Source: Pontibacter amylolyticus
GTDB lineage: Bacteria; Bacteroidota; Bacteroidia; Cytophagales; Hymenobacteraceae
DNA: 64,000 nucleotides
Assembly: GCF_014638845.1 (NCBI RefSeq)
Contig: NZ_BMFP01000004.1
Coordinates: 434,001 to 498,000, forward strand
Direction of reading: 5' to 3'
Shown: positions 38,376 to 47,393 of the stretch, one piece after another
Position numbering within the stretch: position 1 is the stretch's first letter
Layout of the letters: every line of letters begins with the position of its first letter
Notes under the pieces: generated by a model
Told to the model about the DNA's origin: nothing
Database searches by the model: none
What the model saw: the letters and a program-made list of their open reading frames with translations, nothing else
Translations under genes and position numbers: made by a program

Positions 38376-38376
38376 C

Positions 38377-38937
38377 ATGATGATTGACGAAAAACACAAC
38401 CCCTGGACCACCCTGTCCAGCAAAGAGATTTACCAGAACCCCTGGATAAAGGTGCGCGAAGACCAGGTGCTCAACCCCAATGGCGGCGAGGGCATCTACG
38501 GCGTGGTGAGCATGAACAACAAAGCAATCGGCATTATACCTGTTGATGACGAAGGCTATACCTACCTGGTGGGGCAGTACCGCTACCCGCTCAACGAATA
38601 CAGTTGGGAAATACCGATGGGCGGCGGCCTGATCGAAAACGACATCCTGGCCTCGGCGAAGCGGGAACTGCAGGAGGAAACCGGTTTTACGGCCGAAAAG
38701 TGGACCAACATTGCCCGTCTGCATACCTCCAATTCCGTGACCGACGAAGAGGGTTTCGTTTTCCTGGCGCAGGAACTAAAGGCCGGCGAAACCGCTTTTG
38801 AAGAGACGGAGGTTATTCACATTCGGCGCGTGGCCTTTGAGGAGGCTGTGCGCATGGTCATGGACAACGAAATTACCGACGCCATCAGCGTGGCAGGTAT
38901 ACTCAAAGCGGCCATTTTGCTGCAGCAGGAAAAGTAA
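38377..38937 (+). CDS. Nudix hydrolase, ADP-ribose pyrophosphatase-like
   Basis: 186 residues from the ATG at 38377, just after the ridA stop. The Nudix box is GGGLIENDILASAKRELQEE followed by TGF; the REL-x-EE-x-G part is complete, but the run between the glycine and the arginine is two residues shorter than the common pattern. Upstream VGQYRYPLNEYSWEIPMGG is typical of ADP-ribose hydrolases. Likely hydrolyses nucleoside-diphosphate sugars such as ADP-ribose. Confidence 0.87.
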   Translation: MMIDEKHNPWTTLSSKEIYQNPWIKVREDQVLNPNGGEGIYGVVSMNNKAIGIIPVDDEGYTYLVGQYRYPLNEYSWEIPMGGGLIENDILASAKRELQEETGFTAEKWTNIARLHTSNSVTDEEGFVFLAQELKAGETAFEETEVIHIRRVAFEEAVRMVMDNEITDAISVAGILKAAILLQQEK

Positions 38938-38969
38938 GCGGGCAAAGCCTGTTTGCCGGAGCGCCTCTG

Positions 38970-39000
38970 ATTGATAACTGGTGGATTATTCTTACATTTG
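38970..39000 (+). promoter_or_regulatory. Promoter candidate very close to plsC
   Basis: ATTG (38970-38973), 19 bases, then TACATTTG (38993-39000), an exact -7 box. The start of transcription would fall almost on the plsC ATG at 39006, so the mRNA may have no leader. Confidence 0.4.
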
Positions 39001-39005
39001 AAGGC

Positions 39006-39779
39006 ATGAAAGCGCTTAAATACCTGTCCCATCGCCTCTATACAACCTGGTGTGTTACCTGGTTTGTGATGCCGTTTGTGGTCACGTATCCGTTTCAGGC
39101 CATACTAATCCGCAAGCAGCGCTGGCACCCGCACGTGCACGGCATCAACCGCTTCTGGTCCTCATCGGCCCTGCGCATGTTTCTGGCGCCGCTGCAGGTG
39201 GAGTGGCGCATGCGCTTCGACCGCAAAAAGCAGTATATTTTCACGCCGAACCACAGCTCATACCTCGATATTCCGCTGCTGCTGCATGCCGTCCCGGGAT
39301 TTATTAACTTTGTCGGCAAGAGTTCGCTCACCAAAGTGCCGCTCTGGGGGAAGGTATACGAAAAGCTCTACATTGCCGTAGACCGAAAGAGCGCCATCAG
39401 CAGTGCCAAGAGCTACATACAGTCGGTGCGAACGCTGGAGCAGGGGCGCAACCTGGTGATCTTTCCGGAGGGCACGATTCCGCCCACGGCCGGAGAGGAG
39501 CTGCTGGCTTTTAAAGACGGTCCCTTCAGGTTAGCCATCGAGAAGCAGTTGCCGGTGGTGCCGGTTACCATGCCCTATAACCACAAGTTCCTGCCCGATC
39601 TGGACGGCAAGCTGAAAGTGCGCTGGCATCCGCTCAAGATCATCATACACGAGCCGATCGAAACCAAAGGCATGACGCTGCAGGACCTTCCTGCCCTGAA
39701 AGAACAAGTATTCAATATCATACAAGAAGAACTTAAGAAACATAATCCGATAGATGTCAACCGATATACAAACCATTAG
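39006..39779 (+). CDS. plsC: 1-acyl-sn-glycerol-3-phosphate acyltransferase
   Basis: 257 residues. It adds the second acyl chain to lysophosphatidic acid in membrane lipid synthesis. The N-terminal hydrophobic segment (WCVTWFVMPFVVTYPFQAIL) anchors it. Catalytic NHSSYLD is at residues 82-88 (His 83, Asp 88), and FPEGTIP is near 155. It overlaps gatC by 26 bases. Promoter candidate at 38970-39000. Confidence 0.92.
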   Translation: MKALKYLSHRLYTTWCVTWFVMPFVVTYPFQAILIRKQRWHPHVHGINRFWSSSALRMFLAPLQVEWRMRFDRKKQYIFTPNHSSYLDIPLLLHAVPGFINFVGKSSLTKVPLWGKVYEKLYIAVDRKSAISSAKSYIQSVRTLEQGRNLVIFPEGTIPPTAGEELLAFKDGPFRLAIEKQLPVVPVTMPYNHKFLPDLDGKLKVRWHPLKIIIHEPIETKGMTLQDLPALKEQVFNIIQEELKKHNPIDVNRYTNH

Positions 39780-40041
39780 AAAGATCGCGCACCTGGCCCG
39801 ACTGGAGTTTAACGAGGAGAAAGAGCAGGAAATGCTGCAGGACCTGAACAAGATACTGAACTGGGTGGACCAGCTTCGCGAACTCGACACCGAAAACGTA
39901 GAGCCCCTCATTCACATGTCAGAGGAAGTGAACGTGATGCGCGAAGACCTGGCGCAGAACACCGTATCGCACGACGAAGCGCTGAAAAACGCACCAAGAA
40001 AAGACTCCGATTATTTCAGAGTGCCGAAAGTGCTCGAATAG
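39754..40041 (+). CDS. gatC: Asp-tRNA(Asn)/Glu-tRNA(Gln) amidotransferase subunit C
   Basis: 95 residues. GatC holds together the GatCAB complex that turns misacylated Glu-tRNA(Gln) or Asp-tRNA(Asn) into the correct tRNA. Conserved start TIRKIAHLARLEF, the middle LNKILNWVDQLRELDTENV and the C-terminal RKDSDYFRVPKVLE match the family. gatA and gatB are not beside it. Its first 26 bases overlap plsC, so the pair is likely translated together. Confidence 0.93.
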   Translation: MSTDIQTIRKIAHLARLEFNEEKEQEMLQDLNKILNWVDQLRELDTENVEPLIHMSEEVNVMREDLAQNTVSHDEALKNAPRKDSDYFRVPKVLE

Positions 40042-40056
40042 TCCGTCGGTTTGTCT

Positions 40057-43000
40057 ATGAACAAAATCAAGTTTTGGAACAGTTGGGATGCGGACACCAG
40101 GTATCCCTTTCTGTTTTTGCTGATTGTGGCCGCGCTGGCGCTCATGCTGGGGGTATACCATTACTTTACCGGTGAGAGCAATTTCCTGGCCTGGGACAAG
40201 CTGCCCGAACTGCAGGCAGTGCAGGTGCCGGTGCACGAGTTCTCTCGATTGCTGGAGTCCTTCACCCTGTATGCCGACGGCTACCTGCTCACAGAGCAGT
40301 ATGATGTGGCGATGCCCGTCCTCAATAAACTCGCTGCAGTAGGCCTGATGCTGTTGATGGCCCTTTGCCTGGCCTTCTATGCCGCAGCGATCACCACCAT
40401 GAAGCGCATCCCTTACTTTGCGGGAATGCTGTTACTCATGATGCTGCTGGCCTCTTTCAACCTGGATCTGCTCGGCGTGATCGGCAACAGCACCGGGCAG
40501 ACCACGCTGCTCGTATCGATCGTGCTTTTTGCCTTGGCCAGCTATGCTTTTCAGGCATTTTATCAGCAGGTTTCCTTCAGTGTGCGTGTTATGGCGATGA
40601 TTGCGCTGATCAGTTTGCTGGGGGCTTTCATTTACACGGAGTCGGACTTTACGCCACTGCTCACCACCATGCACCTGGCCAATTACAGCTCGCTGGCGCT
40701 CATGGTGGCTTCCCTGCTTTTTATGATCTGGGTGGGTTACGAAAACATCAATGCTTTGCTCTGGATCAACACACAGGCAGCCAAGCCGGAGCGTCGCTTC
40801 AGTGTATGGCAGTTTGCGTTGGTGAGCGTGCTATACCTGGTGAACCTGGTGCTGCTATACCTGCGCCACGTCGGCTATGTGAAAGGGGATTTTTTTTACA
40901 TCAATGCTTTCGTTATCCTGCTTTTCTCAGCGATAGCCGGCTTTTGGGGCATGCGCCAGCGCGAGACCCTGTATGGCAGGCTTTTCCCTTTCAAGCCCAC
41001 CGGGGGCATCATCTACCTGGTGTTTGCCACCATCACTTTCCTGAGCATCGGCTACGCTTATGCCACCGCCAACGATTCCGCTATTTCCGTCTTCCATAAC
41101 CTGATCGTCTACACGCACCTGGCCTTTGGAGCCTTCTTTTTCCTGTATGTGATGGTAAACTTCGGGGGATTGATCAAGCAGCGGCTGGCTGTGTACAAGG
41201 TAGTCTACCAACCCAAGCGGTTGCCGGTGTACACCATTTACACGATGGGAGCTATTCTGCTGGCCATCCTGGTGATGCGCACGCAATTCAGGGTCTATTT
41301 CAATGCCTACGCCGGCTACTACAGCTACCTCGGTGACCTGTACAAGGGCTCTGAAAACGATATACTGGCAGAGCGTTTCTACAGGGAGAGCGATCTGTTT
41401 GATAACCACAACACGAAGGCGAGCTTTAGCCTGGCTGCCATGTACCGTGCGCAGAACGAGCGCAACAAAGAGATTCTAACGCTGCAGGAGGCGCTGGAAC
41501 GGAGCCCGAACCCGAAGCTCTACATTCGTTTGGCTAACCTGTATGACCGCAAGCAGTACTTTTTCGAAAAGCTGTACGTGCTGCAGCAGGGGGCCGAGGC
41601 CTTTCCTAAGAATGGGGAGATCTACAACAACCTGGCCCTGCTATACGCGCAGACAAGCGTGCACGACAGTGTCGCCTATTATTTCGATCGGGCACAGCAG
41701 TATGCAGAGAATAAGGACGTAGTGCGCAGCAACCGGATGGCCTACTATACCCGCCAGGCCATGCCTGAAGAGGCCAAGGAACTGCTAGCCGAGATCCGCT
41801 CCACCAAATACAAGCCGCTTCGCAGCAACATGGCGGCTCTTAGCCAGCTGCTGGGGCGTACTTCCGATATCAAGGAAGATGACTTTGTGCCGGACTCGCT
41901 GGAGCAGGTGGAGGACCTGACCCTATTCTACAACAAAACCATTTCCAGTGTAAACAAAGGCGATACCTCGTTGTTGAAACCTATCAACCGCTACCTGGGC
42001 TCGCAGGAAAACAGGCTCTTTATGGAGGACCTGCTATACCTGAAAGGGATGGTGCACCACTACGACGGCAGGCCGAAAGAGGCGCGCAGCGTGGTGGAGA
42101 ACCTGGCACTGGCTGCAGGCGAACGCAGCGGCTACTACTACAATGCCCTGGGGCACTGGATGATGGAGGAAGAAAACTACGGTATAGCCGCCCATTATTT
42201 CAAAGAGGCCAAAGACAGGGGCTTTACGCAGGCATTTCTGTCGCACGCCTACGCGCTGGCCCTCAACCACCAGTCGGATGAGGCGGTGGTGGCGCTGCGC
42301 GATGTTGCCTTTACGGAACTGGAGTCGGCGGTTGCGGTGGCACAGTCACTAGAGGAGGTGCTGGAGCAGGCGCCGTCTGCCATCATCACAAAGGCCCCGG
42401 ACCGCGACAAAGTACAGTACCTGATCGCCTACCTGCCCGATCTGCTGCCAGCGGATGTGGACCGCATCGTGAAGAGTGTGCAGGAAAAAGACCTGCGTCG
42501 CGAGGCACTGGTGGCCAAAGTGGACTACTACATGGGAAGAAGGCAGTGGAAGCTGGCTAACGAGGCCATCAAAGAGGCCGCCGCCGAGCTGCAGCCGGAA
42601 GGAGAGCTCCGCTCCAGGCTCAACCTGCAGCAAATGCGCCTGTGGCTCAACACCAAGAACCAGGAGGTGCTGGTCAAGCGGATGGATAACTTATACCTGA
42701 CACCGAAGGACAAACGGCACAAACTGTACTTCCGGGCCAAAATTGCCGAAATAAAAGGCCGTGACCGCGAAGCCGCCGAAAGGTATAGCCAGGCTCTGAA
42801 GATGCTGCTGTTCGATGAAAATGTGGTCGAGAATGCCGCCGCTTTCTTTGCCAGGTATAGCCCTGGCGAGATGCAGGCCTACGACATCCTGCTGGACGGA
42901 ATCACCTATAATCCGTACTCTGTCAGACTGCACAAAGCCTATGCGCTGGAGAGCCTGAATAGGGGGCTTGTCAATTACGCAGACGAGGCGCTTGTTTCGC

Positions 43001-43101
43001 TGCGCAACTTGCTTCCTGCTTCGGAATATAGTACTTTTAAAGAGAAATTTGATAAACAGCGCCGAGCGAAAGAGGCAGAGGCGGACCAATGGCAACTCTA
43101 A
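40057..43101 (+). CDS. Large multi-pass membrane protein with TPR tail
   Basis: 1014 residues. The first 420 or so contain about 11 membrane helices, for example [20 protein letters not shown] and [17 protein letters not shown]. After this come TPR-like helical repeats to the end (about 430-1014), with pieces such as [20 protein letters not shown] and [21 protein letters not shown] do not recognise a family. It is in a compact run with gatC upstream (15 bases) and the ABC ATPase downstream (10 bases). Five exact octamer motifs occur in the gene. A role in envelope assembly is a guess only. Confidence 0.83.
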   Translation: MNKIKFWNSWDADTRYPFLFLLIVAALALMLGVYHYFTGESNFLAWDKLPELQAVQVPVHEFSRLLESFTLYADGYLLTEQYDVAMPVLNKLAAVGLMLLMALCLAFYAAAITTMKRIPYFAGMLLLMMLLASFNLDLLGVIGNSTGQTTLLVSIVLFALASYAFQAFYQQVSFSVRVMAMIALISLLGAFIYTESDFTPLLTTMHLANYSSLALMVASLLFMIWVGYENINALLWINTQAAKPERRFSVWQFALVSVLYLVNLVLLYLRHVGYVKGDFFYINAFVILLFSAIAGFWGMRQRETLYGRLFPFKPTGGIIYLVFATITFLSIGYAYATANDSAISVFHNLIVYTHLAFGAFFFLYVMVNFGGLIKQRLAVYKVVYQPKRLPVYTIYTMGAILLAILVMRTQFRVYFNAYAGYYSYLGDLYKGSENDILAERFYRESDLFDNHNTKASFSLAAMYRAQNERNKEILTLQEALERSPNPKLYIRLANLYDRKQYFFEKLYVLQQGAEAFPKNGEIYNNLALLYAQTSVHDSVAYYFDRAQQYAENKDVVRSNRMAYYTRQAMPEEAKELLAEIRSTKYKPLRSNMAALSQLLGRTSDIKEDDFVPDSLEQVEDLTLFYNKTISSVNKGDTSLLKPINRYLGSQENRLFMEDLLYLKGMVHHYDGRPKEARSVVENLALAAGERSGYYYNALGHWMMEEENYGIAAHYFKEAKDRGFTQAFLSHAYALALNHQSDEAVVALRDVAFTELESAVAVAQSLEEVLEQAPSAIITKAPDRDKVQYLIAYLPDLLPADVDRIVKSVQEKDLRREALVAKVDYYMGRRQWKLANEAIKEAAAELQPEGELRSRLNLQQMRLWLNTKNQEVLVKRMDNLYLTPKDKRHKLYFRAKIAEIKGRDREAAERYSQALKMLLFDENVVENAAAFFARYSPGEMQAYDILLDGITYNPYSVRLHKAYALESLNRGLVNYADEALVSLRNLLPASEYSTFKEKFDKQRRAKEAEADQWQL

Positions 43102-43111
43102 AACGGATTCT

Positions 43112-43840
43112 ATGAGCACCATCATCGAGACACACGATATTTCGAAGGTATACCGCATGGGTAGCGAAACCATTCATGCACTCAAGTCTGTGTCCATCAG
43201 GATCGAGCGGGGAGAGTATGTAGCATTTATGGGGCCGTCCGGTTCCGGAAAGTCAACGCTCATGAATATCATCGGCTGTCTGGATACCCCCACAGGAGGA
43301 CAGTACATCCTGAACGGGAACGATGTGAGCAACATGACCGACAACGAGCTGGCAGAGGTACGCAACAAGGAGATCGGCTTCGTGTTCCAGACCTTTAACC
43401 TGCTGCCGCGCCAGAGCTCGCTCGAGAACGTGGCACTGCCGCTGATCTATGCCGGGTATAACAAATCGACGCGCGAGGAGAAAGCGCAGAAAGCGCTGGA
43501 GAGCGTAGGCCTGGGCAACCGCGGCAAGCACAAACCGAACGAACTGTCAGGCGGTCAGCGCCAGCGTGTGGCCATTGCCCGCGCGCTGATCAACAACCCC
43601 AGCATTATCCTGGCCGACGAACCGACCGGTAACCTTGACACCAAGACCTCTTACGAGATCATGGAGCTGTTCGAGAACCTGCACGCCAAAGGCAATACCA
43701 TCATCATGGTGACGCACGAAGAGGACATTGCCAAATACGCCCACCGCATCGTGCGCCTCCGCGACGGATTAGTGGAAACAGACGAGTTGAACCTGGATAT
43801 TACTTCGCATGCGAACATGAACGCAGCGCAAAGCTCATGA
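43112..43840 (+). CDS. ABC transporter ATP-binding protein, MacB/LolD type
   Basis: 242 residues from the ATG at 43112. Walker [10 protein letters not shown] is at 41-49, signature [15 protein letters not shown] and Walker [13 protein letters not shown] follow, and the early [19 protein letters not shown] is typical of the MacB/LolD/FtsE group, which work as mechanical exporters or lipoprotein carriers rather than importers. The partner permease is not adjacent; the multi-pass TPR protein upstream has no FtsX/MacB-like fold I can see. The next gene overlaps by 4 bases (ATGA). Confidence 0.9.
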   Translation: MSTIIETHDISKVYRMGSETIHALKSVSIRIERGEYVAFMGPSGSGKSTLMNIIGCLDTPTGGQYILNGNDVSNMTDNELAEVRNKEIGFVFQTFNLLPRQSSLENVALPLIYAGYNKSTREEKAQKALESVGLGNRGKHKPNELSGGQRQRVAIARALINNPSIILADEPTGNLDTKTSYEIMELFENLHAKGNTIIMVTHEEDIAKYAHRIVRLRDGLVETDELNLDITSHANMNAAQSS

Positions 43841-44388
43841 AAATATACACCAAGACAGGCGACAAAGGCACTACTTCTCTCATAGGAGGTACCCGTGTGG
43901 CCAAGTCGCACCTTCGCATTGAAGCCTACGGCACCGTAGACGAACTTAACTCTTACATCGGGCTGGTGCGTGACCAGGAAGTGAACAAGAGCCGGGCTGA
44001 GATCCTGAAAGAGATACAGGACCGCCTTTTCACCATCGGATCCACGCTGGCCACCGACCCCGACAAGAACACCAAGATGGTGACCCCGGACCTCCATGCC
44101 GAAGACGTCACCCTGCTGGAGCAGGAAATTGACAAGATGACAGCCGAAGTGCCTCCATTGCGCTCGTTTGTGCTTCCGGGCGGTCATCAGTCGGTTTCAT
44201 TCGGGCATTTGGCCCGCTGCGTTTGCCGCCGCGCCGAGCGCCTGGCCATCCGCCTCCAGGAAGAATCGCCGGTAGAGGATCTGGTGATCGTATACCTCAA
44301 CCGCCTGTCGGATTATCTGTTCGCTCTTTGCCGGAAAATGACGTATGAGTTACAGGCTGAGGAAATCGCCTGGAAGCCGCGCGTCTGA
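43837..44388 (+). CDS. PduO-type cob(I)alamin adenosyltransferase
   Basis: 183 residues. It transfers the adenosyl group of ATP to cobalamin to form coenzyme B12. The ATP site [20 protein letters not shown] is at residues 4-23, with [18 protein letters not shown] and the later FVLPGGH and RRAERLA segments. Length is normal. It overlaps the ABC ATPase gene by 4 bases. Adenosylcobalamin would serve B12-dependent enzymes elsewhere, such as methylmalonyl-CoA mutase, which would fit propionate use (inference). Confidence 0.92.
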   Translation: MKIYTKTGDKGTTSLIGGTRVAKSHLRIEAYGTVDELNSYIGLVRDQEVNKSRAEILKEIQDRLFTIGSTLATDPDKNTKMVTPDLHAEDVTLLEQEIDKMTAEVPPLRSFVLPGGHQSVSFGHLARCVCRRAERLAIRLQEESPVEDLVIVYLNRLSDYLFALCRKMTYELQAEEIAWKPRV

Positions 44389-44420
44389 TTGCATTGTCCA
44401 ACTAATAATTCCCTTTATTT

Positions 44421-45494
44421 ATGTCAGTTGATACCCTAACTATACCTACTCAGACGGTTTCGCAGAGCCGTATTGCCGAGGTAGACTTTAACAATATTGA
44501 GTTCGGGAAAATATTTGCCGACCACATGCTGGTAGCCGATTACAAAGACGGCGCCTGGCAGAATCCTGAAATCGTTCCTTACGGCAACATGCCGCTTAGC
44601 CCGGCCACCTCAGCCCTCCACTACGGGCAGGCCATTTTTGAAGGGATGAAAGCCTATAAGAATGCCGAGGGCGAAATCCTGCTGTTCAGACCGTTCGATA
44701 ACTTCAGGCGACTGAACATTTCCGGAGACCGCATGTGTATACCTGAGCTGCCAGAGGAGATTTTCATGCAGGGCCTGGAACAGCTGTTGCGCCTGGATGC
44801 CGCCTGGGTACCGCCAACACCGGGTTGCGCCCTCTACATTCGTCCGTTCATCTTTGCCACCGACGATTTTATCGGGGTGCGTCCATCCTCCACCTACCGC
44901 TTTATGGTGTTCAGCTGCCCGGTGGGCGCCTATTATGGGCAGCCGCTGCGTGTTGCCATTGAGCCAAACTATGTGCGCTCAGCCGAAGGCGGAGCCGGTT
45001 TTGCCAAGGCAGCCGGCAACTACGGTGCTGCGTTATACCCTGCCCGCAAGATGCAGGAGCGCGGCTACCACCAGCTCATCTGGACCGATGCCCGTGAGCA
45101 CAAGTATATTGAGGAATCCGGCACGATGAACGTGATGTTCGTGATCGATGGCAAGCTGGTGACTCCGGCCGTGAGCACCACCATCCTATCAGGCATCACC
45201 CGCGACAGCGTGCTCCAGATCGCCCGCGACAAAGGTATACCTGTAGAGGAGCGCAAAGTAGCCGTGAGTGAAATTATGGAGGCGCACAAAGCCGGCAAGC
45301 TACAGGAAGCATTTGGTACCGGAACAGCCGCTACCATCGCCCAGATCGCTACCATCCATCACAATGGCGAAGACATGGATCTGCCGGCACTGGAAGGGCG
45401 TGAGATTTCCAATAGCATCGCGGCGGAGCTGGATCGCATTAAAACCGGTCAGACACTAGATGCGCATAACTGGATCTATAAGATCAGCTTGTAG
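44421..45494 (+). CDS. ilvE: Branched-chain amino acid aminotransferase
   Basis: 357 residues. A PLP fold-type IV enzyme that moves the amino group between branched-chain amino acids and 2-oxoglutarate. Conserved ALHYGQAIFEGMKAY near residue 65, FRRLNISGDRMCIPELP, the catalytic Lys in LYPARKMQERGYHQLIW, EESGTMNVMFV and FGTGTAATI are all seen. Length fits the class II eukaryote-like type found in Bacteroidota. It ends with a hairpin at 45511-45551 before prfB. Confidence 0.93.
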   Translation: MSVDTLTIPTQTVSQSRIAEVDFNNIEFGKIFADHMLVADYKDGAWQNPEIVPYGNMPLSPATSALHYGQAIFEGMKAYKNAEGEILLFRPFDNFRRLNISGDRMCIPELPEEIFMQGLEQLLRLDAAWVPPTPGCALYIRPFIFATDDFIGVRPSSTYRFMVFSCPVGAYYGQPLRVAIEPNYVRSAEGGAGFAKAAGNYGAALYPARKMQERGYHQLIWTDAREHKYIEESGTMNVMFVIDGKLVTPAVSTTILSGITRDSVLQIARDKGIPVEERKVAVSEIMEAHKAGKLQEAFGTGTAATIAQIATIHHNGEDMDLPALEGREISNSIAAELDRIKTGQTLDAHNWIYKISL

Positions 45495-45510
45495 CGATAA
45501 AGTATAAGTG

Positions 45511-45551
45511 AATGCTGGATTGAAAGCGAATAGGGCTTGCGATCCAGCATT
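45511..45551 (+). terminator. Hairpin between ilvE and prfB
   Basis: AATGCTGGAT (45511-45520) pairs with ATCCAGCATT (45542-45551) around a 21-base loop, followed by TTAGCGTTTT. A moderately strong terminator candidate. Confidence 0.55.
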
Positions 45552-45579
45552 TTAGCGTTTTATAATCAAAATAGAAAGC

Positions 45580-46657
45580 ATGACTTCAGAACAAATGAAG
45601 GAATTAAAGGCGCGCGTTGCTGCCTTGAGGAGGTACCTTTGACTACGATGCCAAGAAAGAGCAGATAGCGGAGACCGAGAAACAGACCCTGGCGCCTGAC
45701 TTTTGGGACGACCCGAAAGGAGCCGAGAAAGTACTCAAAGAAGTGAAGTTGCTGAAGGTATGGACAGACCACTATGAGGAGGTGGAAAAGTCGCTGTCTG
45801 ACCTGGAAGTACTCTTTGATTTCCACAAGGAAGGCGATGTGTCGGAAGAAGACATCAAAGAGGAGGCGAAAAAGACCGAGCAGGCCATCGAAGGACTGGA
45901 GTTCAAGCGCATGCTCAGTGGCGAAGAAGACCAGTTGAGTGCTATCCTGGAAATCAACCCGGGTGCGGGCGGTACCGAAAGCCAGGACTGGGCCGAAATG
46001 CTGATGCGCATGTACATCATGTGGGCTGAGTCGCATAATTTTGGGGTGCGGCAGGTCAACTACAATCCCGGCGACGGCGCAGGTATAAAATCAGCCACAC
46101 TCGAGATCACCGGGGACTTTGCCTACGGTTACCTTAAATCGGAAATCGGGGTACACCGCCTGGTTCGCATTTCCCCCTTCGACTCAGGTGGTCGTCGCCA
46201 TACCTCCTTTGCCTCCGTGTTCGCCTACCCGGTGGTGGACGACACCATCCACATCGAGGTGAACCCAAGCGACATAGAGTGGGACACTTTCCGGTCGGGT
46301 GGAGCCGGTGGCCAGAACGTGAACAAAGTGGAGACAGCTGTGCGCCTGAAGCACAAGCCAACCGGCATTGTGATCGAGTGCCAGATCGAGCGCTCGCAGC
46401 TGATGAACAAGGAACACGCCCTGCGCATGCTGCGGTCCCGCCTCTACCAGATTGAGATAGACAAGCGAAACGAGGAGCGTGACAGGGTAGAGAGCACTAA
46501 AAAACGCATCGACTTTGGCTCGCAGATCCGCAACTACGTGCTGCATCCTTATAAACTCGTAAAGGATATCCGGACAGGCGTGGAGCGGTCGGATGTGCAG
46601 AATGTGCTGGACGGAGACCTGGACGAATACATCAAAGCATACCTGATGCAGGCTTAA
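45580..46657 (+). CDS. prfB: Peptide chain release factor 2, with programmed +1 frameshift
   Basis: RF2 of about 358 residues in two frames. The first frame starts at ATG 45580 and reads to a TGA at 45640-45642; the second runs from 45641 to the stop ending at 46657. RF2 recognises UGA and UAA. The recognition tripeptide SPF is in [14 protein letters not shown], and the catalytic GGQ is near residue 243 in [14 protein letters not shown]. Without the frameshift, an apparent start inside the gene near 45743 would miss the N-terminus. This is autoregulation, since low RF2 favours the shift. Confidence 0.95.
45628..45643 (+). promoter_or_regulatory. prfB +1 frameshift site
   Basis: The sequence AGGAGGTACCTTTGAC contains an internal Shine-Dalgarno-like AGGAGG, then the slippery CTT (45637-45639) and TGA C (45640-45643). 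The ribosome slips from CTT T to TTT and reads GAC. It has the same arrangement as in Escherichia coli, where the sequence is AGGGGGTATCTTTGAC. Confidence 0.92.
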
Positions 46658-46676
46658 GAGCTAAGGTATAGACAGT

Positions 46677-46708
46677 AAAAAAGGCTTCCTGAAGAGGAAG
46701 CCTTTTTT
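46677..46708 (+). terminator. Terminator after prfB
   Basis: AAAAAAGGCTTCC (46677-46689) pairs with GGAAGCCTTTTTT (46696-46708) around a 6-base loop. It lies between prfB and the convergent lipoprotein gene and can serve both. AGGTATAG lies just upstream near 46664. Confidence 0.9.
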
Positions 46709-46730
46709 GTGCTATGAGAAATCGATAAGC

Positions 46731-47366
46731 TTAGCCTGTAACGATTACCCGCACCTCCATGGCCCGATGCTCAATGCCATCTATCGTTACCCGGAAGAAC
46801 ATCCGGATCACGTCATTCACCTGCAGAGGACCCAATGGCGGGCCTGGTGCCAGTGTGCCATCGGGCTGTACGATGGTGGTATTGGATAGCACGTCAGGTA
46901 TAGCATTGGCAGGTATAGTGAAGGTAACGGTGCTTCCGGGTGTAACAGCCTGATTGACTGCTACGTTTGGTGCCGTGTTCCTGGTTATGACAGCCGATGG
47001 GGCCCTCTTTACACGGTCAGCATTCGTCGTTCCTGTTGGCAGGGTGGGGCTGAGATTAGGAGGTGTGGCCGCGCCGTTGCGGAAACGCTGGGCGGCCACC
47101 GAAATAGCGGTGATCTGTTTGCCCTCGGGCACCCTGACATCCACGGATATACCGCCATTGGCGATCGCGCTCTGGTATATGATGAAGGCGCTTTCGTCGA
47201 GCAGAGGCTGGCCATTGGGCCCAACAGACTGTGGGAAGGTAATGGCGGCTTCGGGTACTGGATCGACATTGAGGAGTCCGTCAAACTCGTCTTTTTCACA
47301 ACTGATCAATGTTAAGCACAGCGTGACAAGTGCCGTGTACTTAACTGTTAAATTCTGGATTTTCAT
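46731..47366 (-). CDS. Hypothetical lipoprotein of the left SusC/D locus
   Basis: 211 residues. Signal peptide with lipobox LISC (near residue 23), then an acidic start KDEFDGLLNVDP as in surface-exported Bacteroidota lipoproteins. The rest has extended, Thr/Pro/Val-rich sequence like a beta-sandwich. No specific family recognised; a SusE/F-like accessory position is possible. It follows the SusD-like gene by 27 bases, so it is probably in the same operon. Confidence 0.72.
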   Translation of the reverse strand: MKIQNLTVKYTALVTLCLTLISCEKDEFDGLLNVDPVPEAAITFPQSVGPNGQPLLDESAFIIYQSAIANGGISVDVRVPEGKQITAISVAAQRFRNGAATPPNLSPTLPTGTTNADRVKRAPSAVITRNTAPNVAVNQAVTPGSTVTFTIPANAIPDVLSNTTIVQPDGTLAPGPPLGPLQVNDVIRMFFRVTIDGIEHRAMEVRVIVTG

Positions 47367-47393
47367 TTTTAAATCGCTTTAAAGTCAAATACA

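Noticed and set aside
45580..45642. Short prfB frame ending in TGA, which could be read as a broken gene
   Set aside because: The stop lies in the classic RF2 frameshift site, and the second frame is intact, so this is regulation rather than decay.
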